Of a stretch of 64,000 bases of DNA, positions 18,249-27,844 are shown piece by piece; position 1 is the stretch's first letter, and the number at the start of each line of letters is the position of its first letter. The notes below the pieces were generated by a model. That model saw only the letters and a program-made list of their open reading frames with translations. It did not search any database and was not told where the DNA came from. The position numbers and the translations under genes are program-made. The DNA comes from Bacteroidetes bacterium ADurb.Bin013. Lineage in GTDB: Bacteria; Bacteroidota; Bacteroidia; Bacteroidales; UBA932. The stretch spans positions 56,739 to 120,738 of the forward strand of contig MWFB01000003.1 in the NCBI GenBank assembly GCA_002071385.1, written 5' to 3'.

Positions 18249-19957
18249 AATTGAAGAGATGGGGAAACAACGGGTTTTCCAATCTTCAAACGTTCCCAAT
18301 AGTTGTCAACAGCCTGAATTGTATCAAGGGAAGAGCAGCACACATTTGGCCAGGGTCTTGTTATTCCCCGGTCGCCCTGTTTTTTGATGCAGGCGTCTAC
18401 ATGGAGGATCCCGTTATTTATGTTGACGTCACGTATAGGATCGGCCTGATTGATAGCCAGCCAATAACACATCTCCCTTTTTTTCAGATTGACTTCTTCA
18501 TCCACTGCAATAAGGATCTTTGCTTCAGGATTTCTGCTTAAGGGATTGGTTTCTGATTTATGGTAAAACAAACAGGGATCATCGGATGCTGATGAGACCT
18601 GTTGAGGCTGAACGTGTTTATCAGTCGCATCTATGCAAATTTTTCCTCCGAACCCTCTTTGGGGAGCTGCATGGTCGTTGAGACTCAGGGGGCCGCGGCT
18701 AAAAAATGTGTCCCGGGACGGATTGTAATGCTTCCTGATAGATTCGTTGACCTGGTGGCGGTCAAATACATTAACATGTTCATCCACAACAATCAGTAAT
18801 TTGTTCAGGCCGGTAAGATCGGAACCCCAGAAGGAATTGGCCACCTTATGAACCTGGCCGGGGTAATATTTTCTCACAGCCACTATGGCAGCAGCACCCT
18901 GTTTGCTGAAATCCGGGTAACACAGTTTTCGCGCTTCCAAGGCAACGGACTGCTCGATATTTGTTTCTACAAAAATCGAGAAAGCCTTGGCCACAAAACG
19001 CATCGAACAGGCCAAACCCAATGAAGGTGTGATCAGTGGAATCACGGGATTCTTCCTGTGTGTGATACAAGTTACATGCATCAGGGGTTCTTTTCCGCCA
19101 ATGGAATAAAACCCGGTATTCTCGCCACAGGACGCAGTAGGTACAGTCTGTGCATTTTTTTCTATATAACCCTCTATGACCAGATCACAATTCTCAGGGA
19201 CTTCAAGCGGCTGGCTCAGGCAGGGAACCTTGACTATCGGTTTTTTACGTAAATAACCTCCCAGAAGCATAAGATCAATGTCTGCCGTATGTGGAAAATT
19301 ACCAGTGAGCGTATATAGCGGATCTCCCCCAAGAAACAAGGTTACCGGTATCCTGCCTTTAGAGGAGTCATTCACAAAAAAGGCGGCACGTGAGCCGGCT
19401 TCAAGCCTTATCTGCACAGTCGTTTTGGAATGCCACAGGATTCTTACGGATTCAATCGCATAGGAATTCATGTAAGGATTTTTCATGATCATAGGAACGT
19501 CATGCAGACTGTGAGCTTCGTCAAAAGGACGATTTCTCAGAAACGGGATCCTGTTCAGATCAGGAGGGAAGAGAGCGATCTCCTGGCAGGAACCCGATCT
19601 GGATGTTCGGGGAACATATTGTGTCAAATCATAAGCCGGAGATTTTTTCATGAACCTGTTTCCGCTTTGGTACTGTGAGATTGCTTCATAAAACGCAGAG
19701 ATCCTGGTGGCAACGTCCTCCATATTATCCAGGCCAAAGGCCAATGCAATCCTTTTTTTGGAATTGAAGAGGTTGGTAACAACAGGGAAGCTGGTTCCAT
19801 TGTTGTCAAACAGCAGGGCTTTGCCACCATGGGGCAGGCTGGACTGCCTGTCTGTAATTTCTGTGATCTCCAGGTTTGGATCTACTAAACGGTTAATGGT
19901 TATCAGCTCTTTTTCCTGTATGAGGGTTTTCAGGTATTTGTCCAGGTAATGAATCAT
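18206..19957 (-). CDS. Divergent UbiD-family decarboxylase-like protein
   Basis: A 583-residue member of the UbiD superfamily, whose enzymes decarboxylate aromatic or unsaturated acids with prenylated FMN; some act in menaquinone synthesis. Family blocks are present: EITDRQS with GGKALLFDN, FLGGDPLYT, CDLVIEGYI, TGFYSIGG, HVTCITHRKNP, and YPGQVHKVANSFWG. Several expected catalytic or metal-binding segments look changed. The usual NxGMYRMQ region reads YAIESVRIL, the following His-containing block reads IRLEAGSRA, and the PPxED-type acidic motif reads LGLACS. It may be inactive or work on an unusual substrate. It lies 7 bases after the thioredoxin-like gene in the coaD operon and overlaps lnt by 43 bases. 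Confidence 0.82.
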   Translation of the reverse strand: MIHYLDKYLKTLIQEKELITINRLVDPNLEITEITDRQSSLPHGGKALLFDNNGTSFPVVTNLFNSKKRIALAFGLDNMEDVATRISAFYEAISQYQSGNRFMKKSPAYDLTQYVPRTSRSGSCQEIALFPPDLNRIPFLRNRPFDEAHSLHDVPMIMKNPYMNSYAIESVRILWHSKTTVQIRLEAGSRAAFFVNDSSKGRIPVTLFLGGDPLYTLTGNFPHTADIDLMLLGGYLRKKPIVKVPCLSQPLEVPENCDLVIEGYIEKNAQTVPTASCGENTGFYSIGGKEPLMHVTCITHRKNPVIPLITPSLGLACSMRFVAKAFSIFVETNIEQSVALEARKLCYPDFSKQGAAAIVAVRKYYPGQVHKVANSFWGSDLTGLNKLLIVVDEHVNVFDRHQVNESIRKHYNPSRDTFFSRGPLSLNDHAAPQRGFGGKICIDATDKHVQPQQVSSASDDPCLFYHKSETNPLSRNPEAKILIAVDEEVNLKKREMCYWLAINQADPIRDVNINNGILHVDACIKKQGDRGITRPWPNVCCSSLDTIQAVDNYWERLKIGKPVVSPSLQFHALLRPGNAQISE

Positions 19958-19964
19958 AAAAAAC

Positions 19965-21680
19965 TCATGGTTTAAGTTGATTGATTATCATGCTAAGGGC
20001 AGCGGTTGAAAGGTTGTCAGCCACAATACCTTTTTCTTCATCCAGGAGCAATACCAGGGGTGGATCAGCCACGTTGTAATTCTTGTAAATACGATCGTCA
20101 TCAAAGGGATTCCAGACATTGATCCAGCCCGTATAGCCTCCTTCTATAAGCCATTTTCTCCACGAAAGATAATCATTGCCAATATAAACGGCAAAAAATA
20201 CCATTCCTTTGTCCGCAGCCATACGCGAGAGTTCATATAATCGGGCGGTAACAAGGCCACAGACAGAACATGCGGGATCGTAAAAATAAAGCACCGTATA
20301 GGAAGCCTCGATTTCATACAGGGTGCAGGGATCTCCGTTTTCTGTTTCCAGTATCAGATCGGGTGCTTTGCGAAGGACCGGTTCCTGCTTCAGGTTTTGG
20401 TTTGTCAACAGCTCTTCCAGGTTTTCAGTATTCAGGTCCCTGCCAATGATTATCTTGTCCTTGTCAAGAAGAAAGATCTTTGGAGTGCTCCTGACATTGA
20501 ATTTTTCCTGGAAACCACTACTCATATCCGGGTCCCATACGGAAATCCAGTCTTCAGGGAAAAAATCTGCATACCTGGACAGAATATCTTTATTGTCCTG
20601 CGTGTAGACAGCATAGTAGTGTATGTCATCTTCTGTGTGATCCTGTGCAAACCGTGTCAGTTTCAGTAATTCACTACTGCATGCAGGGCAATTGTCCTCA
20701 AAGAATACGACAATGGTATACCTCGCATCCAGATCATGCAGTGACTGCTCCCGGGAATGTACATCGGGCAGTTTCAGGTCAGGCGCCTTCATTCCGAGCA
20801 GGCACTGTTTGTTGAAACGTACAAAAATTTCTATTTCACGTACAAGATCAGGGTCCGGACACAGTGATGTATCTGCCAGCAGCCATTTTTCAGCCATATG
20901 AACGGCTGCACTTTCCACTCCCATTATTTCACTGGTGAAGAACAGGGTGAACAGGTACCTGGCAACATACCCCTTTACCTTGGGATGTATGTTTCCCTTC
21001 AGGATCCGGTCTGCATGAAAAACCAGGGAATCGGGCAGGGGAGGCAGTATGGATGTAAAATATTCCTTAAGTCTTACAGGCAGGATGGATGTGTTAAGGA
21101 TACGCGAATCTGAAAAATCAATGTGATCCAGGTAATGAAGTGGTGTTTCAGCAGGAGGAACAGAGGGTGTAAAGATGTTCCCGGCTATGATGCCAAGCAT
21201 CTGCCCCTCAAATTGCCGTGCAACGAAAGACGCATATTCCCTTATGGTGCTTTCCAGGCGTTGCACCTCAGCCAGAGCCTGTTCAGGATCCCTGTTCCCA
21301 TCAAGCATCTCGTTGGCCCGGGAATAATGCTCCTGCAGGAACCGGTTAAACCGTATGTAAGCTGCGTTCTCTTCCGATCCGTCTGCCCTGACATCAAGGG
21401 TACGTCCGCCATCCATATGAGCAGTAAAAGAGAATGTTATATCTTCCTGTCCTGAAATCAGGAAATTGAACAACCTCTTGTTGTTCTGTACAAAGACATA
21501 CTGTCCGGCTTCAAGTGGGCTGTTTCCTGTAAATCTCACACAACCTGCATGATCCGGATTAAGTGTGTCCACAGGTACCACATACTCTCCCTGCTGAATG
21601 GCCAGAATGACCGATTCATTGCTCCCCCCGTTCAGGCACAGGGAAATGCTATAGGAGAGGAAGATAAAGAGAGACCACAT
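19965..21680 (-). CDS. Secreted protein with two thioredoxin-like domains
   Basis: A 571-residue protein starting with a signal-like hydrophobic stretch (LFIFLSYSISLCL). The N-terminal half, about 1-290, resembles the helical DUF4369/DUF5106-type regions in front of Bacteroidota envelope thioredoxins. Two thioredoxin-fold domains follow. The first has CPAC near residue 330, and the second has CSVC near residue 471. Each is followed by the typical strand and cis-Pro stretch (STPKIFLLD, and a weaker DPPLVLLLD). Probable role: thiol redox in the periplasm. It lies 7 bases after coaD and before the UbiD-like gene, so the three are one operon. Tandem domains in one chain are less common than single ones. 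Confidence 0.8.
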   Translation of the reverse strand: MWSLFIFLSYSISLCLNGGSNESVILAIQQGEYVVPVDTLNPDHAGCVRFTGNSPLEAGQYVFVQNNKRLFNFLISGQEDITFSFTAHMDGGRTLDVRADGSEENAAYIRFNRFLQEHYSRANEMLDGNRDPEQALAEVQRLESTIREYASFVARQFEGQMLGIIAGNIFTPSVPPAETPLHYLDHIDFSDSRILNTSILPVRLKEYFTSILPPLPDSLVFHADRILKGNIHPKVKGYVARYLFTLFFTSEIMGVESAAVHMAEKWLLADTSLCPDPDLVREIEIFVRFNKQCLLGMKAPDLKLPDVHSREQSLHDLDARYTIVVFFEDNCPACSSELLKLTRFAQDHTEDDIHYYAVYTQDNKDILSRYADFFPEDWISVWDPDMSSGFQEKFNVRSTPKIFLLDKDKIIIGRDLNTENLEELLTNQNLKQEPVLRKAPDLILETENGDPCTLYEIEASYTVLYFYDPACSVCGLVTARLYELSRMAADKGMVFFAVYIGNDYLSWRKWLIEGGYTGWINVWNPFDDDRIYKNYNVADPPLVLLLDEEKGIVADNLSTAALSMIINQLKP

Positions 21681-21687
21681 GTTCGGC

Positions 21688-22164
21688 CTACATTGTTAAA
21701 TACTTATTCAGGTCAAGTCCCGGGGGCAGCATGCACGTTGCATCCCCTCCGTTCAGTAGCACATCCCGTACCACAGTTGAAGAAATGAAAGAATATTTTG
21801 GTCCTGAGGGAATGAAGATGGTCTGGATCTCAGGAGCCATTTTTGAATTGACCTGTGCAATAACCTGCTCTAATTCAAAGTCAGTAGTGGTGCGTATCCC
21901 CCTGAAAATAAAATTGATTTTATTTTTCCTGCAGAAATCAATTGTCAGGCCGTTATAGGAACATACTTCCACATCGGGAAGGTCTTTGATCACTTCCCGT
22001 ATAATCGCTACTCTCGCTACCGGGGAAAAAAGGCTTACCTTCTGCTGGTTCACACCCACAGCCACAACTATCTTATCAAAAAGTTTTCTTGCAGAGATGA
22101 GCACATCCAGGTGTCCCGAAGTGAAGGGATCGAAAGAGCCGGGGAAGACTGCGGTTTTTGCCAT
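21688..22164 (-). CDS. coaD: Phosphopantetheine adenylyltransferase
   Basis: A 158-residue enzyme that converts 4'-phosphopantetheine and ATP to dephospho-CoA, the fourth step of CoA synthesis. The nucleotidyltransferase motif TSGH is at residues 15-18 after GSFDPF. RGIRTTTDFELE and the ISSTVVR motif near residues 127-133 are also as expected. Length is normal. It heads a three-gene run with the thioredoxin-like and UbiD-like genes. Its own promoter box lies 25 bases upstream. Confidence 0.95.
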   Translation of the reverse strand: MAKTAVFPGSFDPFTSGHLDVLISARKLFDKIVVAVGVNQQKVSLFSPVARVAIIREVIKDLPDVEVCSYNGLTIDFCRKNKINFIFRGIRTTTDFELEQVIAQVNSKMAPEIQTIFIPSGPKYSFISSTVVRDVLLNGGDATCMLPPGLDLNKYLTM

Positions 22165-22189
22165 GGTCGGTATGCTTTTGTTGAATATC

Positions 22190-22197
22190 CAAAAGTA
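22190..22197 (-). promoter_or_regulatory. -7 box of coaD (TACTTTTG)
   Basis: TACTTTTG on the minus strand lies 25 bases upstream of the coaD ATG, giving a short ordinary leader. It separates coaD from ung upstream. Confidence 0.5.
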
Positions 22198-22227
22198 AGA
22201 ATAATATCGGACTTTGCCTCTTTTCAG

Positions 22228-22896
22228 CTACAACCGCCAGTCAACAGGCTGGATGCATTTTGATGCAAGGTACATGTTGGTGGCAGAGAAGGGCTTTGAT
22301 CCGAGGAAAGCACCTCGTGCCAGTGGGGAGGGGTGCGCTGCCTCCAGTATACAGTGCCTGGACGTATCTATAAGCCCTCTTTTTGAACGCGCGAAATTTC
22401 CCCACAATAAAAAGACAACATGGTCTTTTTGATCAGAAACCGTCCTTATAACGGCATCTGTGAAATCCATCCAGCCCGTTTTACTATGGGATGCCGGTTT
22501 TCCTGCTTCCACAGTGAGTATGGCATTAAGGAGCAAAACACCCTGCCGCGCCCAGCCTTCCAGGCAACCGTGACGGGGTGTGGAGATCCCGAGGTCTGAC
22601 CTCATTTCGGTGAATATGGTCTGCAGCGATGGAGGTTGCGGCATGGTGACAGGTACAGAAAAGGACAAGCCGTGCGCCTGCCCCGGCTGGTGGTAGGGAT
22701 CCTGCCCTAGCAGGACCACTTTCAGGGCATGAAAAGGAGTCAGTGCAAAAGCGTTGAATATGAGTTTGCCTGGGGGATATATGGTTTTTCCCTGCCTGAT
22801 CTCATCATGGAGAAAAGAGGCAATCCCCTCAAAATAGGGTTTGGAAAACTCTGGCTGCAATACATTTTTCCAGCTTGCCTCAATTTTCACATCCAC
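22228..22896 (-). CDS. ung: Uracil-DNA glycosylase
   Basis: A 222-residue family 1 uracil-DNA glycosylase, which removes uracil from DNA to start base-excision repair. The water-activating motif GQDPYHQPGQAHG carries Asp66, and the DNA-intercalation motif HPSPLARGAF lies near residues 188-197. Start is GTG at 22896, one base after the lon stop codon; no in-frame ATG fits the family N-terminus. Co-transcription with lon is likely from the one-base spacing. Confidence 0.95.
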   Translation of the reverse strand: MDVKIEASWKNVLQPEFSKPYFEGIASFLHDEIRQGKTIYPPGKLIFNAFALTPFHALKVVLLGQDPYHQPGQAHGLSFSVPVTMPQPPSLQTIFTEMRSDLGISTPRHGCLEGWARQGVLLLNAILTVEAGKPASHSKTGWMDFTDAVIRTVSDQKDHVVFLLWGNFARSKRGLIDTSRHCILEAAHPSPLARGAFLGSKPFSATNMYLASKCIQPVDWRL

Positions 22897-22897
22897 C

Positions 22898-25291
22898 TTA
22901 CAAAACGTATTTGATTACTTCGGGTATGGTTTTCATGAATTTGAACTCCAGACCTTTAATGAAATCAGGCTTGATTTCCTCGATATCCTTGCGGTTGTCC
23001 TCAGACAGGATAATGGTCTTGATACCGGAACGCTTGGCTGCGAGGATTTTCTCTTTAATGCCCCCTACCGGCAGTATCCTGCCACGCAGGGTGATTTCCC
23101 CGGTCATCGCCACGCCTTTTTTGATGCATTTGTTGAGGAAGGAACTGGCCATGGAACAGATCATGGTAATGCCTGCAGATGGGCCGTCTTTGGGAATGGC
23201 TCCTTCGGGAACGTGCAGGTGAATATCCGTACTTTCAAAAATCCCCGGGTCCAGCCCCAGCATGTCGGCATGTGCTTTCAGGTATTGCTGTGCGATAATT
23301 GCCGATTCCTTCATCACATCACCCAGGCTGCCGGTGGTGGTAAGTGTCCCTTTCCCTTTGCTCAGGCTCGTTTCTACAAACAAGATCTCTCCTCCTGTTT
23401 CGGTCCATGCCAGTCCTGTGACCACTCCGGGAAACTCATTGCCTTTCTGCACATCCTGTATGATCCTGTGAACACCCAGTATCTCACGAATATTTTCCGG
23501 TGTAAGAACAGGGTCGTATTCTTCCCCGAAAGCGATTTTTTTGGCCACATGCCTGGCCACCTTGGCCAGCTGTTTATCCAGGTTACGCACTCCGGATTCC
23601 CTTGTATATTCATTGATTATGACATCTATGGACTGACGGCCGAGTTTGATTTGCGATGGTTTCAACCCATGGGCTTCCAGTTGTTTGGGCAAAAGGTGTT
23701 TCAACGCGATGGTGCGTTTTTCCTCGGCCAGGTATCCATTGATAGGTATCATTTCCATGCGGTCACGCAATGCCGGTTGGATACCTCCGATATTGTTGGC
23801 GGTGGTAATGAAAAGCACCCTTGAAAGATCGTAGTCCACATCCAGGTAATTGTCGTGAAAGGTGTTGTTCTGTTCGGGGTCCAGCACTTCGAGCAAAGCC
23901 GAGGAGGGGTCTCCCCTGAAATCGGTACCCACTTTGTCAATCTCGTCCAGCACAACTACCGGATTGGAAGTTTTGCTCCGCTTGATGCTCTGTATGATCC
24001 TTCCCGGCATCGCCCCGATGTAGGTACGCCTGTGTCCCCTGATCTCTGACTCGTCATGAAGGCCACCCAGGGAAATGCGGGCAAAGTTCCTTCCAAGTGC
24101 CCGGGCAACCGATTTCCCCAGTGAAGTTTTACCAACGCCCGGAGGGCCGTAAAGGCAAAGTATGGGAGATTTCATGTCTCCTTTGAGTTTCAGCACAGCC
24201 AGGTGTTCCAGGATCCTTTCCTTGACCGTTTCAAGTCCTGAATGGTCCTTGTCAAGCACCCTGCGGGCCCGCTTCAGATCCAGGTTGTCTTTCGTATATT
24301 CTCCCCAGGGCAACTCAACCATGAATTGCAGGTAATTGAGCTGGATTGCATAATCGGGCTGATGCGGATTGGCCCTTTCCAGTTTCTGGACTTCCTTTTC
24401 GAATATTTCTGCAATTTCTTTGCTCCATTTCTTATTAGCCGCTTTTTCCCGGAGGGTATCGACTTCTTCCATGTCCTGCGTGAGGCCCAGCTCATCTTGT
24501 ATGGTTTTAAGCTGGTTACTCAGGTAATACTCTTTCTGTTGCTGATCAATCTCACCACGCACTTTCTGTTGGATCTGCTCTTTGAACTTAAGCAATTCAA
24601 GATGCTTGTATAGCAATTCAAGCAGACGGGAAGCACGGTCATTCAGTTTGTCAATAGACAGAAGCGCAAGTTTATCTTTGATTCCGTCCAGGTATATGTT
24701 GGAAGCTACAAAGTTGACAAGGAAATCATCCTTTTCAATATTGCGGAGTGCAAATTCTGCTTCTCTAGGTATGCTTGGCGTAAGCTGAAAAATCTGGGCC
24801 GCAACATCTTTGATGCCATCGACCACCGCTTTGTAACCACGATCATCTTGAGCAGGATGGATGTCGTTCAAATAGATTACCTGGGCGGCAAAATAAGGCT
24901 CTTTCTGCACGATACGGTCAATCTTGAAACGGCGGAAACCATGAAGGATAACAGTAATCCCACCTTCTGGCATTTCAATGATCTTCAATATTTTTGCCAG
25001 ACAACCGTGGTCGCTGATCTCATTTTCTTCCGGATCGTCATCAAGAGGATCCATTTGTGTGACCGTGCCAACCCATTTATCTCCGGTCAGACTTTCCCTT
25101 ACCAGTTTAATAGATTTTTCCCTGCCAACCGTAATGGGGATCAGGGTGCCGGGAAATACAACCGCGTTGCGAAGCACCAGCAGGGGGAGCACCTGCGGCA
25201 TCCCGTCTTTGATCATATCTCCTGAAGTCTGGTCCATGTCCATTTCCATCAAGGGGATGACGGTCATTTTATCACTTAATGTTAAATTCAT
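22898..25291 (-). CDS. lon: ATP-dependent protease Lon
   Basis: A 797-residue LonA-type protease that degrades misfolded and regulatory proteins in the cytoplasm. The order is an N-terminal substrate-binding domain, a coiled-coil region, an AAA+ module and a protease domain. The AAA+ module has Walker A GPPGVGKTSLGK and Walker B VVLDEIDK. The protease domain has the catalytic Ser in PKDGPSAGITM and Lys in GGIKEKILAAKR. I chose ATG 25291 (MNLTLSDK) over an in-frame TTG at 25312. Length and motifs are typical. No clear -7 box was found directly upstream, so its promoter is unresolved. ung follows after one base. Confidence 0.95.
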   Translation of the reverse strand: MNLTLSDKMTVIPLMEMDMDQTSGDMIKDGMPQVLPLLVLRNAVVFPGTLIPITVGREKSIKLVRESLTGDKWVGTVTQMDPLDDDPEENEISDHGCLAKILKIIEMPEGGITVILHGFRRFKIDRIVQKEPYFAAQVIYLNDIHPAQDDRGYKAVVDGIKDVAAQIFQLTPSIPREAEFALRNIEKDDFLVNFVASNIYLDGIKDKLALLSIDKLNDRASRLLELLYKHLELLKFKEQIQQKVRGEIDQQQKEYYLSNQLKTIQDELGLTQDMEEVDTLREKAANKKWSKEIAEIFEKEVQKLERANPHQPDYAIQLNYLQFMVELPWGEYTKDNLDLKRARRVLDKDHSGLETVKERILEHLAVLKLKGDMKSPILCLYGPPGVGKTSLGKSVARALGRNFARISLGGLHDESEIRGHRRTYIGAMPGRIIQSIKRSKTSNPVVVLDEIDKVGTDFRGDPSSALLEVLDPEQNNTFHDNYLDVDYDLSRVLFITTANNIGGIQPALRDRMEMIPINGYLAEEKRTIALKHLLPKQLEAHGLKPSQIKLGRQSIDVIINEYTRESGVRNLDKQLAKVARHVAKKIAFGEEYDPVLTPENIREILGVHRIIQDVQKGNEFPGVVTGLAWTETGGEILFVETSLSKGKGTLTTTGSLGDVMKESAIIAQQYLKAHADMLGLDPGIFESTDIHLHVPEGAIPKDGPSAGITMICSMASSFLNKCIKKGVAMTGEITLRGRILPVGGIKEKILAAKRSGIKTIILSEDNRKDIEEIKPDFIKGLEFKFMKTIPEVIKYVL

Positions 25292-25360
25292 ATCATTACT
25301 ACTAGCAAACAATCAGTCAATCTTCGTGCCAGATGGCGATACTGACAAAATGGCCGATGA

Positions 25361-26782
25361 TCAAATGAACGGAACTTTGATGGAAAAGAAGAAATTCTTC
25401 CAGGAAAAGAAACCATGGTTGCACTGCTTGTTGACCGAATAATCAATACCTATGACCATATCATAGTATGTAACCAGGTCCAGGCCAAGACCCCCGGCAT
25501 ATAGCCACTGATTACTCAGGGAATTCAGGTGATAATCCCATTTATTCCTTGCATAGCCCGCATCAAAATGAGCGTTGGCATAGATGGACAGGTGGATCTT
25601 GTTGAATTTGGGAAGGAATGAGAGCCAGTTAAGCGTGAAAGTCCTTTTTTTAAGAATGTTGAACTTTAAGGTATTGTTGAAGATGACAAAGGACTGCCCG
25701 TCAGCCACTATGTATTCGTAACCGCGCAACATGTTGTTGTCATATCCTATAGCCCTTTCCAGTATATAAGCCTGAGCGTTGGACAGGGAATAACCTCCGG
25801 AAAAAACGGATGAGACATACCAGCGTGATGCACCGAGTTGTTTGAAATACTGTAGCCCGAGTGTGACCTGGGCATAGCGCACGGAAGCGTCAGTAGTAAT
25901 ATAGGTGTTCAGCCCTGCCTGCAGGAAATAACCATTCAGAGGGTATGGGTGGTAATCGCGGTGATCCAGGCGGTACCTGTAATTCAGCCGGAAAGCGTTC
26001 CTTTTGAGCTGGTCATTACCCCAGTAGTGCCTGTTCAGGCTTAGCACGGTATCTGCCAGCAGGGTGTATTCATGCATGAGGGATACGTTGTGGATTGAGC
26101 GGATGTCCGGCCGGTACGTATAATTGATACGGGTATCGATGGTTTTTTCAAGATATATGTCCCGGATGTTAAAGCGGGCCGGCTTGTCATTCTGTGTGAA
26201 AATGTCCAGGTTGTGGCTTATGTTCCCCTGCAGGTCCACGCTCATGAAATGTTTGCCCTGTCTGTCCAGGGAAATGTCCCGGTATCCCAGGAAAACACCC
26301 CATTGATAACCTCCGTGCGCTGCTATGACCAGCTTATGTTTCAAGCCCAGGAAGTTGTCTATCCGCGCTCCTGCTTCAATGGTGATCTTGGTGAAATCCC
26401 AGCTTTGCAGCCATGTACTCAGATTGCGCTCCTCAAGTTTTACTTCAATAAGAGGCCAGATATACCATCTTTCTTCTACCTGAATAATCACTGTCACAAG
26501 GGAAGAGTCATCTGCCGAGCGGAGAGGTGATATCTCGATAAAATTGAATAGCAGAAGGTTGTTCAGGTTTTCCCTTGCCAGGCGCAATTTGTCAGGAAAT
26601 ACTTCTTCCGGGATCGTGTCACCCTTTGAAAAAGGGAGCTCCCTGAGGATGATAAAATCCTTGGTCACCTTGTTACCGGTAAGCAGGATCCCGTCAATAC
26701 GCAAATTCCCGCTCCATCCTGCGTGTGACAACAATAACAGACAGACAGTAAATAACAGGCGAAGGAGCGGGTTAGATTTCAT
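25361..26782 (-). CDS. BamA/TamA-superfamily outer-membrane protein with POTRA domain
   Basis: A 473-residue protein with a signal peptide (LLRLLFTVCLLLLSHAGWSG). One POTRA-like domain lies at about residues 27-110, containing GNKVTKDFIILRELPF and LNNLLLFNFIEI. A beta-barrel of about 16 strands follows, rich in alternating aromatic residues, with the RGY signature (MLRGYEYIVADGQS) of Omp85-superfamily barrels. It ends in FFSIKVPFI, fit for outer-membrane assembly. It is too short for BamA, which has five POTRA domains, so it is a small paralogue; its cargo is unknown. It overlaps mutY by ATGA and is probably co-transcribed. A TAATTTTG sequence 7 bases upstream lies within mutY. Confidence 0.83.
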   Translation of the reverse strand: MKSNPLLRLLFTVCLLLLSHAGWSGNLRIDGILLTGNKVTKDFIILRELPFSKGDTIPEEVFPDKLRLARENLNNLLLFNFIEISPLRSADDSSLVTVIIQVEERWYIWPLIEVKLEERNLSTWLQSWDFTKITIEAGARIDNFLGLKHKLVIAAHGGYQWGVFLGYRDISLDRQGKHFMSVDLQGNISHNLDIFTQNDKPARFNIRDIYLEKTIDTRINYTYRPDIRSIHNVSLMHEYTLLADTVLSLNRHYWGNDQLKRNAFRLNYRYRLDHRDYHPYPLNGYFLQAGLNTYITTDASVRYAQVTLGLQYFKQLGASRWYVSSVFSGGYSLSNAQAYILERAIGYDNNMLRGYEYIVADGQSFVIFNNTLKFNILKKRTFTLNWLSFLPKFNKIHLSIYANAHFDAGYARNKWDYHLNSLSNQWLYAGGLGLDLVTYYDMVIGIDYSVNKQCNHGFFSWKNFFFSIKVPFI

Positions 26783-27840
26783 AGGGCGGCAAAATTATGA
26801 AAAAAATCCAGATATTTTTCTGTCAGCCTGGATATTGCAAAATGGTGTATATCGCGCCGGTCAATTTGAATATAGTCATTGTTCAACACCGGACCGGCAG
26901 ATTGGATCGTGACCCTGAAAAAAACAGGATGAATTGTCTGGTGTGTTAGTTTGTGCTGACTGAGCTTAAGTGTATCAGTCAACGTAAAGGATGAGGACCC
27001 TAACAGCCGGATGAAAGGCTCCGTCCTGGCAAGTTCTGTGAATCCGGTCTCATCTGTGGTTTCTATCAGGGGAAATTCATAGAGACCTTTCCAGATGTCA
27101 TTGCCTTGCCTTTGCCTTATGAAGGTGGTTTCCCCAAAAACTATATGCAGGTAATTGAAGTGTCTGTTCCTGGATAATTTTTTTCCCTTTTTTACCGGTA
27201 AAATGTCTGTCAGCCCCTTGTTCCAGGCAATGCATTGTTTTGTCATGGGACACAATGCACAAACAGGACGGGGGGTGCAGACAAGCGATCCAAAATCCAT
27301 CATGGCCTGATTGAAAGAGGCGCTGTCGTGGGTGGGAACTAAAGAGCCTGCCAGATTGGAAAACACCTTCTTTGCCCGGGTTGTGCCCACTTCCAGGTCT
27401 ATGCCAAAAAACCTGGCCAGGATACGATATCCGTTCCCGTCAAGGGCTGCGACAGGCAGTCCGTAAGCAAAAGAGGCAATGGCAGCTGCTGTGTACTCAC
27501 CAATGCCTTGAAGATTTCTCAAAAGGGTGACATCGGCCGGAAACTTCCCGTTGTATTCTTCCATCAATTTTTTAGCAGCTTTATGCATATTTCGTGCCCG
27601 GGAATAATAACCCAGTCCCTGCCACAATTTTAGCACTTCATCTTCTTGTGCTGCAGCAAGATGACGGACAGTGGGAAAAGTTTCCAGAAACTTTCTGATA
27701 TAATCTGTTCCCTGTCCGACCCTGGTTTGCTGCAGTATCACTTCAGACACCCATACAGGATAAGGGTCTTGTGTTTTTTTCCAGGGCAGGTCACGCTTAT
27801 TCTCATGATACCAGGCCAGTAGGAGGGTAGTGAAATCCAT
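26779..27840 (-). CDS. mutY: A/G-specific adenine glycosylase
   Basis: A 353-residue MutY, which removes adenine mispaired with 8-oxoguanine. The helix-hairpin-helix and catalytic parts are clear, with SEVILQQTRV carrying the catalytic Glu, LQGIGEYTAAAI, and the catalytic Asp in ALDGNGYRI. The C-terminal part is the NUDIX-like 8-oxoG recognition domain. The Fe-S cysteines read CTPRPVCALCPMTKQC, spaced C-x5-C-x2-C-x5-C. The usual first spacing is C-x6-C, so one residue is missing in the loop. The typical LDGNV is LDGNG. The promoter box lies 4 bases before ATG. The stop overlaps the start of the BamA-like gene. Confidence 0.92.
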   Translation of the reverse strand: MDFTTLLLAWYHENKRDLPWKKTQDPYPVWVSEVILQQTRVGQGTDYIRKFLETFPTVRHLAAAQEDEVLKLWQGLGYYSRARNMHKAAKKLMEEYNGKFPADVTLLRNLQGIGEYTAAAIASFAYGLPVAALDGNGYRILARFFGIDLEVGTTRAKKVFSNLAGSLVPTHDSASFNQAMMDFGSLVCTPRPVCALCPMTKQCIAWNKGLTDILPVKKGKKLSRNRHFNYLHIVFGETTFIRQRQGNDIWKGLYEFPLIETTDETGFTELARTEPFIRLLGSSSFTLTDTLKLSQHKLTHQTIHPVFFRVTIQSAGPVLNNDYIQIDRRDIHHFAISRLTEKYLDFFHNFAAL

Positions 27841-27844
27841 GGCA

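Noticed and set aside
26790..26797. TAATTTTG as promoter of the BamA-like gene
   Set aside because: It lies 7 bases before the ATG but inside the mutY coding region, where it encodes HNFA; operon transcription with mutY is as likely, so it was not listed or counted as leaderless.
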